Shown: piece after piece, positions 41,018 through 50,558 of the stretch
How the letters are laid out: every line of letters begins with the position of its first letter
How positions within the stretch are numbered: position 1 is the first letter of the stretch
Origin: Daldinia sp. FL1419
Lineage: Eukaryota > Ascomycota > Sordariomycetes > Xylariales > Hypoxylaceae
DNA length: 50,558 nucleotides
Assembly (NCBI GenBank): GCA_025201765.1
Contig: MU623532.1
Coordinates: 1-50,558, forward strand
Direction: 5' to 3'
Notes under the pieces: model-generated
What the model was told of the DNA's origin: nothing
The model's database searches: none
The model's input: the letters and a program-made list of their open reading frames with translations, nothing else
Program-made: the position numbers and the translations under genes

Positions 41018-42178
41018 TTATTCGTCGTCTTCGCTATCACTTCCGTATGCTACTAACGGCCCCGACGATGCTGTCGCCTTGGCTTTTGGAGCTGTGGAGA
41101 CCTTGGCCGTCTTTAATGCTGCCAATGTGCTGCTTGAAAATATTCCTCGCTCTTGTTCTTCGGCCTGCTGTTGCTCTCCAAATGTTATCCCTTCGCCACC
41201 GCCGGCTTCGCCGTTTTCTATCATTAAGCGTTGCTCTTGTTCTAGCTCGTAACCCTGTCTGCCTACTGGGTTAACTGCCTGTGCACCACGAGCAAAGTAA
41301 ACATCGTCGGGTGCTTCGTATCCTTCTAAGCCGAAACTACTTTCGATTTTCCGTCGTTTCCTTGCCTCGGGGTCTCGACCCTCGATCTCGGCTACAAACG
41401 CCTCTGGCAGCGCCCTTCTGATAGCTTCGGCCGCCTGTTCCTCGATACGTCTAGCTTCTCGCGCCTGCGCCATCGGGTTCGGGTCTGCCGTGGCCCATCG
41501 CACGTTCAAAATCTCGTTGTGATCTAGAGACTGGTGTGCCATGGCTTCCTTCGCGAATTGAGCGTTGGCTTCGTTGGTATATGTGATAAAAGCCACGCCG
41601 CGAGTGTTTAGCACGCGTATACGCTCGACTTGACCCCATTCTGCGAAATGGCGGGCAACAATTTCCTCGATGTCGTCTGTTACGTGTATTCTTCCAACAT
41701 AGATCGTTCGGTTTTGACGCATAAAACTACCCACACCACCCATATCATCTCGATAATCGGAATGTTTGTCGCGCCCGAAACAGTCGACATTGGGATTAAA
41801 TAGGTCGTGGATGCCTGGGAGGCGGTGTAGGTACTCGCAGTCCTGGCCCTTGGGACAAATGCCACGCGCGAAGAACAGACAGAAATAGGAGCCTGGTACT
41901 TTATCGGCGCGCGTGTAGCCGCTATCCTTGGCGATGTTACAGCGACCTTTGGCATGGGTCTTGGAAAGGTATTTATCCTCACGATCACCACCCGACCATT
42001 TGTTGTACCAAATGTTGAAGATGGTACCAGTTTGGGGTGGAGGTTCGGATGTTATGAATGAGGAATCGACTTGCGGTCGCGCGGGACGCTTCTTGCGGAT
42101 AATTTTTTTCACTTTCTTGGGCGCCGCTACAGCTACCTCTGTAGATGGCACCTGTTCGGTTTCTCTTTCTTCTGACAT
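41018..42178 (-). CDS. CWC2: Pre-mRNA-splicing factor CWC2
   Basis: NTC-related protein that contacts U6 snRNA and the intron and helps shape the spliceosome's catalytic centre. Intronless, 386 aa. After a Lys-rich N terminus (KKVKKIIRKKRPARP) comes the torus region FNIWYNKWSGGDREDKY (about 54-70). A CCCH zinc finger follows with C100, C108, C114 and H118 (CLFFARGICPKGQDCEYLH). The RRM has RNP2 TIYVGRI (158-164) and RNP1 RGVAFITYT (193-201). The C terminus is low complexity and ends in the acidic SDSEDDE. I start at MSEERETE (42178); the frame is open 25 codons further, but that part is not typical of the family. The AT-rich block begins about 600 bases upstream of its start. Confidence 0.96.
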   Translation of the reverse strand: MSEERETEQVPSTEVAVAAPKKVKKIIRKKRPARPQVDSSFITSEPPPQTGTIFNIWYNKWSGGDREDKYLSKTHAKGRCNIAKDSGYTRADKVPGSYFCLFFARGICPKGQDCEYLHRLPGIHDLFNPNVDCFGRDKHSDYRDDMGGVGSFMRQNRTIYVGRIHVTDDIEEIVARHFAEWGQVERIRVLNTRGVAFITYTNEANAQFAKEAMAHQSLDHNEILNVRWATADPNPMAQAREARRIEEQAAEAIRRALPEAFVAEIEGRDPEARKRRKIESSFGLEGYEAPDDVYFARGAQAVNPVGRQGYELEQEQRLMIENGEAGGGEGITFGEQQQAEEQERGIFSSSTLAALKTAKVSTAPKAKATASSGPLVAYGSDSEDDE

Positions 42179-42779
42179 GATGGGCGGTGTTGGCTTGATG
42201 GAAGTTTGGAAGTCGGGCTGAAAATGATTCGAGTTTATGATGCGAGGCTGCAAATTGACGGGAAATGTTTTCTTGAAAGTTTAAGGTTAACTAACTAGTA
42301 TTTGCTACTAGTCGTATATCTGATAATGGGGTAGATTTATTCGTTAAAGGCGGTCAAAGCTTTAGCTTAAGTTTTCCCCCAATTTCCCCAGATTCCTCCA
42401 AGGATATAAACCTTATCGATAAGTCGGCTGTTCCTCTTGGCTCATGTCAGCTGTTGCAATTAAATCGACAGGTAGAAGTTACTTTGTTGCCCCTGGCATG
42501 ATCCTACCCAATGCCCAATTGCCCGAACTCTGTGAGGGATATTATATCTGACCTTATTTCTGAGAAAGGAAGTTCGTCCATGCGCAATTCTAAGCGTTTT
42601 TATTGGATGTATTGCCTAGAAGGATTGGTCTCCACTTCGATTTTTTTTCAAAATACGTATCATTTTAAAATATGTACCATTTCAAAATACGTACTATTTC
42701 AAAATATGTACCAATTGAGCTTGTGCTTATATAATAAGATACGTATGAAAATCCAGGCCAAAAATCTTATATATATTTA
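42179..42779. other. CWC2 upstream region grading into the AT-rich block
   Basis: About 600 bases containing the CWC2 promoter, a CTTATCGATAAG palindrome (42411-42422) and a 17-nt tandem repeat. The 89-codon frame at 42511-42780 runs through the tandem repeat into AT-rich DNA and is not considered a gene. Confidence 0.55.
42646..42713. repeat. Four tandem 17-nt units with TACGTA/TATGTA core
   Basis: Units at 42646, 42663, 42680 and 42697. Units 1 and 3 have TTTCAAAATACGTA; units 2 and 4 have TATGTA, and unit 2 also has TTTT for TTTC. Differences are mainly C-to-T transitions, as RIP would leave. Confidence 0.85.
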
Positions 42780-42845
42780 AATTTATATATTAATATAATA
42801 TTTAAAATATAAAATATAAAATGGAATAATAATAATAATAAATAT

Positions 42846-42935
42846 TTTATTATTTTATTTTATTTTATTTTATTTTATTTTATTTTATTTTATTTTATTT
42901 TATTTTATTTTATTTTATTTTATTTTATTTTATTT
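42846..42935. repeat. ATTTT pentanucleotide microsatellite
   Basis: About 17 uninterrupted ATTTT units at the left boundary of the AT-rich block, flanked by AATAAT and TAAAA runs. Confidence 0.9.
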
Positions 42936-44849
42936 AAAAAATTTTATATATTATTATTATGAATATTTGAAAATTTAATATTTAAGGAAAAAATAATTTA
43001 ATATTTTAAAAATAATAAATATTTTATAAAGTAATTTTAAAAAAATAAATTTAATATAATTTTTTTTATAATATATATTTAAATTGTTGAAATAAATAAT
43101 CTTCTCGAGATTACTGGAACGTACAAGAGTTGTGGACCTAGCAAGCAAAGAACCAAATATAATAAAAATAGTTGTTAAATATTATTAATAATCTTTTAAT
43201 AAATTTTTTGAAGGTTTGAAAATTTTAGAAAAATTGTAGTAAAGTTTTAGTAATTAATTCTTGGAATTGTGTTGGAAAGGTGTAGCCATGTTTTTTGTAT
43301 AGTTCTTTATTTTTGGTAAGTAAATTGTTTTTATAATGTATAATTATATTAAGATTATAATTTTAATATAATATAATATTAAAATATTATATTAAATTTA
43401 AAATATTATAATAATTTTTAATAAAAGGATTAAAATATTTAAAAAAAGTTAATAATGAAATAAAATTGAAGAAATAATAAAATATTTATGGATATATAAA
43501 TTTTCTTTTATTTAATATAATGTATATATAAAAATGAAATGGGTTTTTTGAGGTAGTATTGGATTATGAATATAATGGATATAATAATATTATATTATAA
43601 TATTATAAAATATAAATAAAATATATAAAAAAATTAAAATTAATTAGGAAGGGTTATAGGTTGGTAATATTGTTTTAAATTATTTTAAAAAGTAAATATA
43701 ATATTATGATATTAAAAAAAGGTAGTAAAAATAAAAATATATAATAGTTTTTTATAAAAATATGAAATTATTTTTATATATTTATATTTTATATAAATTA
43801 TATATATTTTGGCCTTTTTTTGGAATAATCTTTTTATAATGCAATAATATTTTTATTAATTATTAAAAAAAATAATAAAGTTATTTTAAATTTTATCATT
43901 GCTTTATATTTAGGTTACTATTATATTATTTTATGTAATTTAGGTATTGTAATGTATAAAATGTTTTTTTATATTAAAATTTAATTATTTTTATTAAAAG
44001 GTAAATTTTAATAAGAATATAAGGTAAAATTAAAGTTATAGTAATGTAGTTCATTTGGATAGGTGGTGGGTAGGTTTTTTCCAGAACATAGTTTTTATCT
44101 AGAAAAAATATCAAAAGATGGATTAGATATTTGTAATATATTTTAGGTAAATTAGGGTAGTAATAAATAAATAAATAAATATTATTAATTAAAAATCTTA
44201 GAAATATTTTAAATATTAATTAATATTATATTATTTTTTATAATTTTAGATTTTATTAATTAAGCAGTTGTAGAATAGTTGATTATATTTTATCTTAATT
44301 CTTAAGATTTAACATTATTAATACAAAATATATTAATATTATATTAAACTAAAAATTAATAAATTTATCTAAATTACTTTCCCATTTTTTATTATTTTGA
44401 TTAGATGGATCATTTAACTTTTAACATAAAGTATCTATAATAATAATATTTTTTTTATAATATATTTTATTTTAAAATTAAATATTTTAATATATGTAAT
44501 TTATTTTATTAGTGTTATATTAGGTAAATTTATGAAATTATTATTAAACTGAACAATTAAAATTTTAATATTAATTTTTAAGAAGAATTAGATTTTGTAA
44601 ATATAATTTTATAATTATTTAAGTAATTTTATGAGTATTAGGTATTTTTATTTTATGGTATTATATTGTAATTTAGGTCCTTTCCAAGTTCTTAATTCAT
44701 ATTTGCAAGATTTAAAAGTAAATTAATTATTTAATTAATTAATTATTATACCTTATTTTTACTTTGAAATATCAGTTTTAAGAATTATTTATTGTTTTAA
44801 TTTATAGTCTATTATAATAAGGTAGGGTAGTATGGTAAAAATATCTTTT

Positions 44850-45420
44850 AATTTAACTATTATTTAACTTTATGCTTTATTTTATATAAAGGCTTATTTT
44901 TACATAATAATTTTGTTAATAATAGGGTTTTTATAATGTAATTTTTAATTTATATATAAAAATATATTATAAAGCCTGAGAACAATTGGATTTTATTAAT
45001 ATTATTGCATTTTTCTTATTTAAAAATTTTTAAAACTTTGATTTTTTGGGTAGTTAATTATTTAATTTGTAGATATAATTAATAATTTTAATATTTATTT
45101 TATAAAATTTTGATTTCTTAATATTTATGGTGGTTTTAGTTAATTTGAAATTTAATAGGATATTAGTAATATTTTTGATATATTTTAATACAAATTGCTT
45201 AATTCTAGGGTAGATTTTTTGATTATTATATCTAATAATTGGTCCTTTAATTCTAATATTATTAAACAAGGGTTTATATATATGTGGTATTAGGTTGTAT
45301 AGGATATGGTTTATGATTTTGAAAAAATGTATTATTAAATTTGTTGTTTTTTAAGGTATTATTACTATTTATAAAAATCTTAAAAGTATAAAAAAGGTAA
45401 TTATATTTTTATTATAAATT
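44850..45420 (-). mobile_element. Ty3/Gypsy retrotransposon relic: RIP-inactivated reverse transcriptase
   Basis: On the minus strand, a 71-codon frame (45054-45269), extended on both sides through stop codons and shifts, still aligns by eye with fungal Gypsy-type reverse transcriptase. It has the palm region with IKGP and RYNN, then IKQFVLKYIKN, a T-I-x-x-K-K-S-K-F segment and a CNNI...F...Y segment downstream. The metal-binding Asp-Asp pair is replaced by Asn-Asn in FNNI, exactly what G-to-A changes on this strand produce. Other changes (Glu to Lys, Gly to Arg or Asn, Trp to stop) follow the same pattern. Long terminal repeats, gag and integrase were not identified, so the element's ends are unknown. 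Confidence 0.7.
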
Positions 45421-48400
45421 AATAAATTTAATTAGTCATACCTTAAAAATAAATTGATATAAAAAAATATAATATATATGGTAAATTTTTTAATAAAGGA
45501 ATTATAGTTTTTAAATAAAAAAACATTCCTAATTATAATAACATTTAATTTAATTATTAAATTAATTAATTATAAATTACCATTTTTCCTTTTTATTATA
45601 AATTAAGGGTTATAATATAAATTGTAATTTTCCTTAAAAATCTTATATTTAATTTAATTTTTAAGAATTTCAATAATTTGATTTTTTAATAAAATAAGTA
45701 TAAAAATACCTTATAATTATTATATTTTATATAAAATAATTTTCATAATATAATTAAGTATTATCTCTAGCTTTACTTTTCCAAATTCGCTAAAATCCCA
45801 AATTAATGCCATTTTTCAACAAAATAATATTTTAATAAATATTTCCTTTTTTTAATTAATAAATTTTATATTTTTTAATTTGTTTTTTAAATTTTTAAAA
45901 TATTTGGAGATTAATTATATTTCTTTTAATTACTTAATAAATTATTAAATAATATTCTTATACAATTTATTTAATTATAAAAGATTAAATCTTTCAATAA
46001 TTTTAAAAACTTCTTTGAATATATTTTCTTTTTAATTAAATAATTTTAAAGATATTAAACTATCTAATAATACATTATCTATTAATTAAACTTTTTTAAT
46101 TTTTAATTTATATATAAAATTAATTTTAATTATATTTTTTTTAGGTAAATATAAAATATTAAAATACATTTTCTTAACTTTTTAATATATATTACTTACA
46201 ACTCTACTTATTACATTAATAAATTAATTATTTATAAGATTTATAATAACCTTTTTACCCTTTTTAAATTTAATAAATTCTTAATCAAATTCTTTTATCA
46301 AACCTACTATTACCATTAATTAAACCTATATTATTAATAACTTTTAATTTTTTATTAATAATATATTTTTAACAATTTTATTTTTAATTTAATTAAATTT
46401 TTAATAAATTCATAATAAAATTTTAATAATTACATTCCTAAAAATTATAGTTTTAATATATATATCATCTTTTATAATTAATTTAAATTAAAAGATTATG
46501 AAGAAATTTATCCAAAAAATTAACTTATTAATATAATATTTATCCTTAATAATATAAATTAATATTTCTAAATTATAATTATTTAACTAAATTAATCCAT
46601 AAATTACCCCTAAAATTAAAATAATTATTTTATTTTTAAAAAAAATTAAAATTATATTTAACTTCTTAATTATAAAATTATATTATTATATATATAATTA
46701 AATAATAATCAATAACTTAACACTTATATTAATTAAAATAAAAATTAAATTCTTATCCCCTTAAAATCCAATTTTAATTGTTAGATAAAATTATCCTCCC
46801 ATATATAACATAAAATTACCCATAATTATTTATATTATAATTAATTTAAATTAATTAAATAATGTCTAACTTAATATAACATTATTTATATTAATAAAGG
46901 TTATTTCCAGGGGTAACTTAATCTAAAACAGCAAAATTTACTGAACTTATTTGGAAGTTAATTTGATATATTCACCTAATACATTTTTACAAATGTTCTT
47001 AATTAACTCTTATTCAAATAAATCTTTAAATCCAAATATATATTTAATTATTTTATATTAGATTATATTAAAGTTTTTATTATAATTAATATTAATTTTT
47101 TAAACCTAAAACTTAACAATAAAAAATATAAAAAAATTAATAATTAATATTATCAATTTAATTTTTAACTTATTAATAATTTTATCATTTTTCATTAATG
47201 GTAAATCCATATATTTAACTTTAATAATTTCACTATCAAAACCTTTCCATTATTTTATAACATTAATAATTACTATTAATAAATTAACCTTATTATTTAT
47301 AAATATAAATAAAACTTCTTTAATAAAAATTAAATTATTTTTATTAATCTTTAATTCCCACCTATAATTACAAATAAATTTATCCTAATTAAATATTCCT
47401 AACATTTTTTTAAATATAATATTATTTATTAAAATATTTTTTTTAAATAGAAAAATATCTTCAATATCTTTAAATATTTTTTTAAATAATTATTTTTAAT
47501 TATAATATTTTTAAAATAATAAAAGATTTTTTTTAAAGATTTCCCAATTATTAAAATCTTTATTATAAATATAATAATAAAGGTTTTAACTAATAAAGAT
47601 ACCTTTTATCCTAGTATTTACAATAATAATATAAAAGATCTTTATAATTAATAATTTATTTAATTACTTAATCCACCTTCTATTAATATAGAAATAATTA
47701 TTCCTATTATAATATATAAAATCATCCTTTTTTATATATTCAAATATAAAACAAAACCTATTATTATATAATAATAGGTTATTATTTTTCAACCTACAAA
47801 AATAATAAATACCATATAAATAATTATTATAACCTAAATTATTTAATTGAACAAACTTAAATATATTAAATTTATAATTATAAAGATTGGGTGCCCTAAT
47901 CTATATAATATTAATATTTACATTAAAAATATACATATTATTATAAAATTCTTAATTATAATTATACTCTAAATAACCTGGTATAAAATTAACTAATCTA
48001 AACTTTTAATATATTTATTTTATTTTTAATATACCAAACTTCATTTTTTTAAATTCTTTCATAATTTAATCCTTATTATTATCAAAACTTTTCAAATCTT
48101 TAATAATAATTCTAAATTATCTATATAAATTAAGAATAAAGTATTTACATTAATTAAACCATTATTAAAGAAATTTATTATTATAAATATCAATATATCC
48201 TATTTTTAATTTATTATTTTAAAAATAATTCTTTATATAAATTTCTTCCTTAACCTACCTATTAATTAAATTATAAAATTAAGTAAATATATAATTATTA
48301 ATCTATTTAATTAAGATTTATTTTTTAAAAAATATTTTTTTTTAATTATTAAATTAATTTTTTTAATAATATTATATATATAATAATTTAAATGAATATT

Positions 48401-50558
48401 TATAATATAAATTTCTTTAATTTCCTTTAAAATATTAACATATTTCTTAATTAAATTAATAATTATAATAATGTTAAATAATGTAAATCCATTTTTAAAT
48501 TTTTTAAACCTTTTTTAAAAAGATTTAAAATTATTAGAATTGTATAGGGCAAATTCAACTTTTAATTAATTATAAACTTTTTCCTAAATAATAATTTTAT
48601 TAATAATAATTTTAATTTACTTTTTAATATTTTTATTAATTATTTAATAAAGTAAATTTATAATTAAATTAATATTAATTATTTTATAACATTAAAAAAT
48701 ATAATATATATTTTTAAATTATTAGATTATATTTAGTTTATTAAATAAATAATAAGAATATTTATTAGGCTTAAGTAGAATGGGCTAATATAATATAACT
48801 AAATAAATATTTATACCTTAATTAATAACATTCGTTTTAATAATAGGAATAGGGGTTGTTACTAATCCTTAGGTAGTAGGTACTAAAATTATTAATATAT
48901 TTCTAATAATAATTAAAAATAACTATTATTTTTATATAATAATTAATATTATATTAATTATTTATATAAAAAATATTTTTAACCTTATACTAAATAATTT
49001 AAATATATTTACAAAAATTAAATATATTAATAATAAATATCCAAATATAATATGGAAATTAAGTTAATAAAAGGACCTTAATTATTCAAGATTTTCTAAT
49101 TATTAAAATATTATTTATTTTTAATTAAACTTATTATTTGTTAGGTTAAATGTATGTATAAGAGAAATAATAGTAAAAGTAAATAATAAATAAAATAATG
49201 TAGTGAGATTTGTATATTTATAAGTCCTAAGAAGGAAAGTTATTTATTTTAAGTTTGATAGGTTTAGAACCTTTATATATATAATATGCTAATTATATAA
49301 TATTTTTTTTATTTGTTATAAGGATTTATAATATTTAGTAATATATAATTATTATTTATTTTATTTTTTTTTATAAATAATAGGTTATGAGTTATTATTA
49401 ATTTTTTATTTTATTTAACCTTTTAAATATAAATTAATTTAATTATTTTTTATTAATATTTTTATAATTTTATTAAAGAAAGTTTTTGTTATAATATTAA
49501 TTAAATTATAAATTCTGTATATTTAACGAATATCATTTATTTTTCTATTTTTATATAATTGTTTTAGAATTATAAAATTTATTATTAATTTTTTTTGTTA
49601 ATAGTACCTATTTATATTAAGTATTGGTATAAGGAAAATAAGTTAGTATAAAAAATAAGAAAAATTTTAAGGAGTAAGAGATGTTCTAATATAATGTTAA
49701 TAATATGATATATAATATATTTTATATTAAAACCTTAAATTATATTATATATTTTATTGGTAAATATATTATAAGTAATATGTTTGTATTTGGTGGATAA
49801 TTAATAGATTATATTATTAATGATTTTAACCTTATTATTTTGATTTATTAATTTTTTATTATTTAAAATAATGATATATTTAATTTGTGAATTAAAATCC
49901 TTATTATTTGTAAATAAATTATTAATAAAGATATATAAATAGAAATTTTAAGGGTTTAATTTGATGTATTTGAGTTTATAGATTTTGCTATCTATTTATT
50001 AGGTAATTTTAATATTTAAAGCCTTAATTTCTTTAATTTTTGATTTTTAATATTGAATAATAGTTAAGTAATTGAAAGTTATTTTAGGTTAATATATAAA
50101 AGTGATATAAGTTTTTCGAGTCTTTTATTCTATGAATTTATTAATTATATTTATAGTTTTAATATTTAATGGTTTAAATTTTTTAATTTAATTTTTCTAA
50201 ATAATCAAAATTCTGTAATTATTGTTATAAATTGTAATATAAATGTTATTAAAATCCTCTATTCTTTTATCTAATATTTTTTAAGGATATATTTTAATAT
50301 TAATTTTATTAAATATTTTATTTTTTATTATAAGGAATTTTATAATATTAATATTAAAAATATTATTTATTTATAAATTAATAATTTTAAAAAGTTCTAA
50401 ATTAATAATTAATAAATAAGAATTAAATGTTAAAAATTTTATATATAATTTATATTAATAATATTAAAAATAAATTTTAAACTAATATATATCAAATTTA
50501 ATAAATCTATATAATAATTTTATAATATATAATAATGTTCTTTCAAAATATTTACTTT

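Larger units (their letters stand above)
42780..50558. repeat. Extremely AT-rich, RIP-degraded repeat block
   Basis: About 7.8 kb in which G+C is very low throughout and no frame of more than 71 codons is found. In line with RIP, which changes C to T in duplicated DNA, the remaining G and C are strongly strand-biased. The plus strand keeps G and loses C from about 42.8 to 45.5 kb, keeps C and loses G from about 45.6 to 48.5 kb, then keeps G again to the end. Only a reverse-transcriptase relic near 45 kb is identifiable. Less damaged islands are at about 43096-43160, 44040-44110 and 46905-47030. No active gene is supported. Confidence 0.88.

Noticed and set aside
424..42178. Functional cluster of mitotic (CENP-I, GCP5, Cut12) and splicing (YJU2, CWC2) genes
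   Set aside because: Genes are on both strands, far apart and interleaved with unrelated genes; no shared promoter pattern. Treated as coincidence.
45054..45269. 71-codon minus frame as a gene
   Set aside because: It is a fragment of RIP-mutated Gypsy reverse transcriptase with catalytic residues lost and stops on both sides.
1..50558. CRISPR arrays, bacterial operons, integrons or phage genes
   Set aside because: Spliced genes and eukaryotic families throughout; no regularly spaced direct repeats or prokaryotic signals seen.

Overview
The window looks like nuclear DNA of a filamentous ascomycete. Genes are split by short (about 45-80 nt) GT-AG introns, with CTAAC/CTAAT-like branch sites visible in several. 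The gene families are typical of Pezizomycotina (Mis6/CENP-I, CPC3/GCN2, PET127, Cut12, MORG1). The last ~7.8 kb is an extremely AT-rich block of the kind left by repeat-induced point mutation (RIP). Intergenic DNA is dotted with palindromic CCTAGGTA/GGTACC words, which I associate with Sordariomycetes, perhaps Xylariales; that placement is inference.

Layout. 0.4-6.7 kb: an eight-exon Mis6/CENP-I kinetochore gene, a CAF16-like ABC ATPase gene (minus) and, divergent from it, an AsaB/CmcJ-like putative oxygenase. 8.6-10.1 kb: a four-exon SAM-dependent O-methyltransferase with a clear TATA box. The oxygenase and methyltransferase look like secondary-metabolite tailoring enzymes, but no backbone synthase is present. 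10.1-15.5 kb: a gene desert of ordinary base composition. 15.5 kb: a probable small basic protein. 17.3-18.6 kb (minus): a YJU2/CWC16 splicing-factor gene whose 5' exons do not stay in frame. 19.5-22.2 kb (minus): gamma-tubulin complex component 5 (Mod21/GCP5). 23.0-24.4 kb: a KRE2/MNT1-type mannosyltransferase. 24.7-25.8 kb (minus): the WD40 protein MORG1/WDR83. 26.4-30.2 kb: PET127. 31.4-36.4 kb (minus): the eIF2-alpha kinase GCN2/CPC3 in five exons. 37.4-39.5 kb: a Cut12-type spindle-pole-body protein. 39.9-40.8 kb: urease accessory protein UreF. 41.0-42.2 kb (minus): splicing factor CWC2.

Most genes are housekeeping genes in divergent or convergent pairs that share intergenic spaces: CAF16/oxygenase, GCP5/mannosyltransferase, MORG1/PET127 and GCN2/Cut12 are divergent, and UreF/CWC2 are convergent. 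Three products belong to the chromosome-segregation machinery (CENP-I, GCP5, Cut12) and two to the Prp19/NTC side of the spliceosome (YJU2, CWC2). They do not form an operon-like system and I regard the grouping as chance.

42.8-50.6 kb: a RIP-type block with almost no coding potential. It holds a recognisable but destroyed Ty3/Gypsy reverse transcriptase on the minus strand near 45 kb. It also shows two sharp switches in which strand kept its cytosines, near 45.5 kb and 48.5-49.1 kb. Other points worth a second look are a Pol III-like structured RNA candidate on the minus strand at 30.86-31.05 kb, a 4 x 17-nt TACGTA-containing tandem repeat at the edge of the AT block, and the YJU2 frame problem. 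I found no convincing wholly new system.
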